Source of the DNA: Bacteroidales bacterium
GTDB taxonomy: Bacteria > Bacteroidota > Bacteroidia > Bacteroidales > UBA12170
Direction: 5' to 3'
Assembly (NCBI GenBank): GCA_016744655.1
Contig: JADGDY010000041.1
Span: 1 to 32,779 of the forward strand
DNA: 32,779 nt
In this document: positions 31,372 through 32,779 of the stretch, piece by piece
How the letters are laid out: each line of letters opens with the position of its first letter
Numbering within the stretch: the first letter of the stretch is position 1
The notes under the pieces: generated by a model
The model's database searches: none
The model's input: only the letters and a program-made list of their open reading frames with translations
What the model was told of the DNA's origin: nothing
Translations under genes and position numbers: made by a program

Positions 31372-32619
31372 TTATTTTACGGCCATGGCTTTAAATGTTG
31401 TTTCATATACTCCCGTCTCTAGCTTTTTCTTCACTTCACTAAAACACTTAATGGTATAATCTACATCCTCTAAAGTATGAACTGCAGTTGGGATTAATCG
31501 TAATAAAATCATTCCTTTTGGAATAACAGGATAAGCCACAATAGAACAGAAAATACCATAGTTTTCTCTAAGATCTGCTGTGATTTGCGTAGCTTCAGGA
31601 ACACCACCCTTAAGCATTACTGGAGTTACAGGAGATTCTGTATCACCTAAGTTGAAACCATTGTCTTTTAATCCTTTTTGTAAAGCATTAACGATAGTCC
31701 AAAGTTTATTTTTATGTTCTTGACTTTCTTTAATCATATCTAGTCGCTTAATAGCACCAATTACCATAGGCATTGGTAATGATTTAGCGAAGATTTGAGA
31801 ACGCATATTGTATTTTAAGAATTTGATCATTTTGGCATCACCAGCTACAAAACCACCAATTCCAGCCATTGATTTAGCAAAAGTACCAAAGTATACATCA
31901 ATTTCATCTTGACATCCGAGGTGTTCACCAGTTCCTGCTCCAGTTTCTCCCATAGTTCCAAAACCATGAGCATCATCAACCAATAAACGGAATTGATATT
32001 TTTTCTTAAGTTCTGCGATTTCTTTTAATTTACCAAGGTCGCCTGCCATACCATAAACCCCTTCGGTAATCACAAGGATTCCTCCGTTGTTTTTATCGGC
32101 TAATTTGGTAGCACGTTGTAATTGCTTTTCTAAGTTCTCTATATTGTTATGAGGATAAACAAATCTTTTACCTACTTGCATTCTCATTCCATCTAAGATA
32201 CAAGCATGTGCTTCACTATCGTATACAATCACATCGTGACGATCCACTAATGTATCAATGATAGAAACCATTCCTTGGTATCCGAAATTTAACAAATACC
32301 CAGCTTCTTTACCAACGAAAGTAGCTAAATCTTGTTCTAGTTTTTCATGATATTCAGTTTGTCCAGACATCATTCTAGCACCCATTGGGTATGCCATTCC
32401 CCACTCCGCAGCGGCGTCGGCGTCGGCTTTTCTAACTTCAGGATGGTTTCCCAATCCTAAATAGTTATTTAAAGACCAAACTAAAACATCTTTTCCTTGA
32501 AATTTCATTCTATTAGAAAGTTCACCCTCAAGTTTGGGGAACATATAATATCCTTCAGCTTTTTGAGCGTATTGCCCTAGAGGGCCTAAATTCACTTCAG
32601 TTTTATCAAATAAATCCAT
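31372..32619 (-). CDS. Alpha-oxoamine synthase (glycine C-acetyltransferase/serine palmitoyltransferase family)
   Basis: A 415-residue PLP enzyme of the family that joins an amino acid to an acyl-CoA or acyl-ACP with loss of CO2. The PLP Lys is Lys249 (FGTFAKSMAG), with VDDAHGFG (Asp215-His218) and the ring-stacking His138 (DSEAHACILDG) in place. The N-terminus has the family motif WSLNNYLGLGNHPEV. Automatic labels would be 2-amino-3-ketobutyrate CoA ligase, but no threonine dehydrogenase is adjacent. In Bacteroidota, paralogues of this family also make sphingolipids (serine palmitoyltransferase) or sulfonolipid precursors (cysteate acyltransferase). Family membership is certain; the substrate is not. 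It is monocistronic, with a -7 box at 32646-32653 and a strong terminator. Confidence 0.9.
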   Translation of the reverse strand: MDLFDKTEVNLGPLGQYAQKAEGYYMFPKLEGELSNRMKFQGKDVLVWSLNNYLGLGNHPEVRKADADAAAEWGMAYPMGARMMSGQTEYHEKLEQDLATFVGKEAGYLLNFGYQGMVSIIDTLVDRHDVIVYDSEAHACILDGMRMQVGKRFVYPHNNIENLEKQLQRATKLADKNNGGILVITEGVYGMAGDLGKLKEIAELKKKYQFRLLVDDAHGFGTMGETGAGTGEHLGCQDEIDVYFGTFAKSMAGIGGFVAGDAKMIKFLKYNMRSQIFAKSLPMPMVIGAIKRLDMIKESQEHKNKLWTIVNALQKGLKDNGFNLGDTESPVTPVMLKGGVPEATQITADLRENYGIFCSIVAYPVIPKGMILLRLIPTAVHTLEDVDYTIKCFSEVKKKLETGVYETTFKAMAVK

Positions 32620-32645
32620 ATTGTAGGCTATTTTATTAAGGTTTG

Positions 32646-32653
32646 CAAATTTA
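32646..32653 (-). promoter_or_regulatory. Candidate -7 box of the alpha-oxoamine synthase gene
   Basis: The minus strand reads TAAATTTG, an exact TAnnTTTG, about 26 bases upstream of the ATG at 32619. No clear -33 element. Confidence 0.5.
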
Positions 32654-32756
32654 TAAAATTATATCAGATGAAGTAATAATTGGCCTAGAATAAGTGAATT
32701 ATGTAAAAGTATTTTAAACATGCTTAAAACTAATCTGTTTGGCATAAAGATTTTTA

Positions 32757-32764
32757 TACTTTTG
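32757..32764 (+). promoter_or_regulatory. Candidate -7 box for a gene beyond the right edge
   Basis: TACTTTTG, an exact TAnnTTTG, 15 bases from the right end, with TTTG 15 bases upstream (32738-32741; a slightly short spacer). It points to a plus-strand gene, divergent from the alpha-oxoamine synthase, whose coding part is outside the window. Confidence 0.45.
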
Positions 32765-32779
32765 CCGACTAATTTTTTG

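Noticed and set aside
1-32779. CRISPR array, insertion sequence, prophage or integration site
   Set aside because: No spaced direct repeats, transposase, integrase or tRNA-flanking duplication was seen anywhere in the window.

Overview
The window comes from a low-GC member of the Bacteroidota, probably a marine or anaerobic Bacteroidia (Marinilabiliales/Bacteroidales-like). Four things point there. Two proteins end in a type IX secretion (T9SS) type A sorting domain. Many genes are preceded by the Bacteroidota promoter -7 box TAnnTTTG, and Shine-Dalgarno sequences are mostly absent. There is a sigma factor/dual-membrane anti-sigma operon. The order rplM-rpsI-rpsB-tsf is typical of the phylum. 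I see no IS element, phage gene, CRISPR array, tRNA or rRNA; this is an ordinary chromosomal segment.

Left part (1-7.4 kb, all minus strand): the first 38 codons of an ECF sigma factor cut by the window edge; a small Tat-signal protein; a three-gene operon of ECF sigma factor, a protein with an inner-membrane helix plus a C-terminal outer-membrane beta-barrel (a dual-membrane-spanning anti-sigma architecture), and a T9SS-exported protein; a lipoprotein; and a ~900-residue BNR/sortilin-like T9SS protein.

7.4-11.6 kb (minus): a complete, tightly packed operon mce-mmdA-oadG-like-biotin carrier-mmdB. It encodes methylmalonyl-CoA epimerase and a Na+-pumping methylmalonyl-CoA decarboxylase, which links succinate/propionate fermentation to a sodium gradient. 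12.2-18.0 kb (plus): thiL, uvrC, a D-2-hydroxyacid (phosphoglycerate-type) dehydrogenase, and a secreted C69 peptidase. 18.0-22.7 kb: a tail-anchored unknown (minus), then dxs and an NhaC-type Na+/H+ antiporter (plus), about 20 bases apart. The antiporter could use or balance the sodium gradient made by the decarboxylase.

22.8-32.6 kb (minus): a membrane-anchored response regulator without an output domain; a 611-base gap with a probable structured non-coding RNA on the plus strand; tsf, rpsB, rpsI and rplM with a structured leader and two candidate promoters; a GT-C glycosyltransferase; a coiled-coil membrane protein; an unusual protein with a very basic N-terminal half and a polytopic C-terminal half; and an alpha-oxoamine synthase. 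A promoter at the right edge points to a gene outside the window.

The best candidates for something little described are the plus-strand structured RNA near 23.4-23.64 kb, the sigma/dual-membrane anti-sigma/T9SS operon, the membrane-anchored stand-alone receiver protein, and the basic/polytopic protein at 29.9-31.2 kb. A recurring arrangement in which a gene's promoter is fused to the terminator of the gene before it is also notable.
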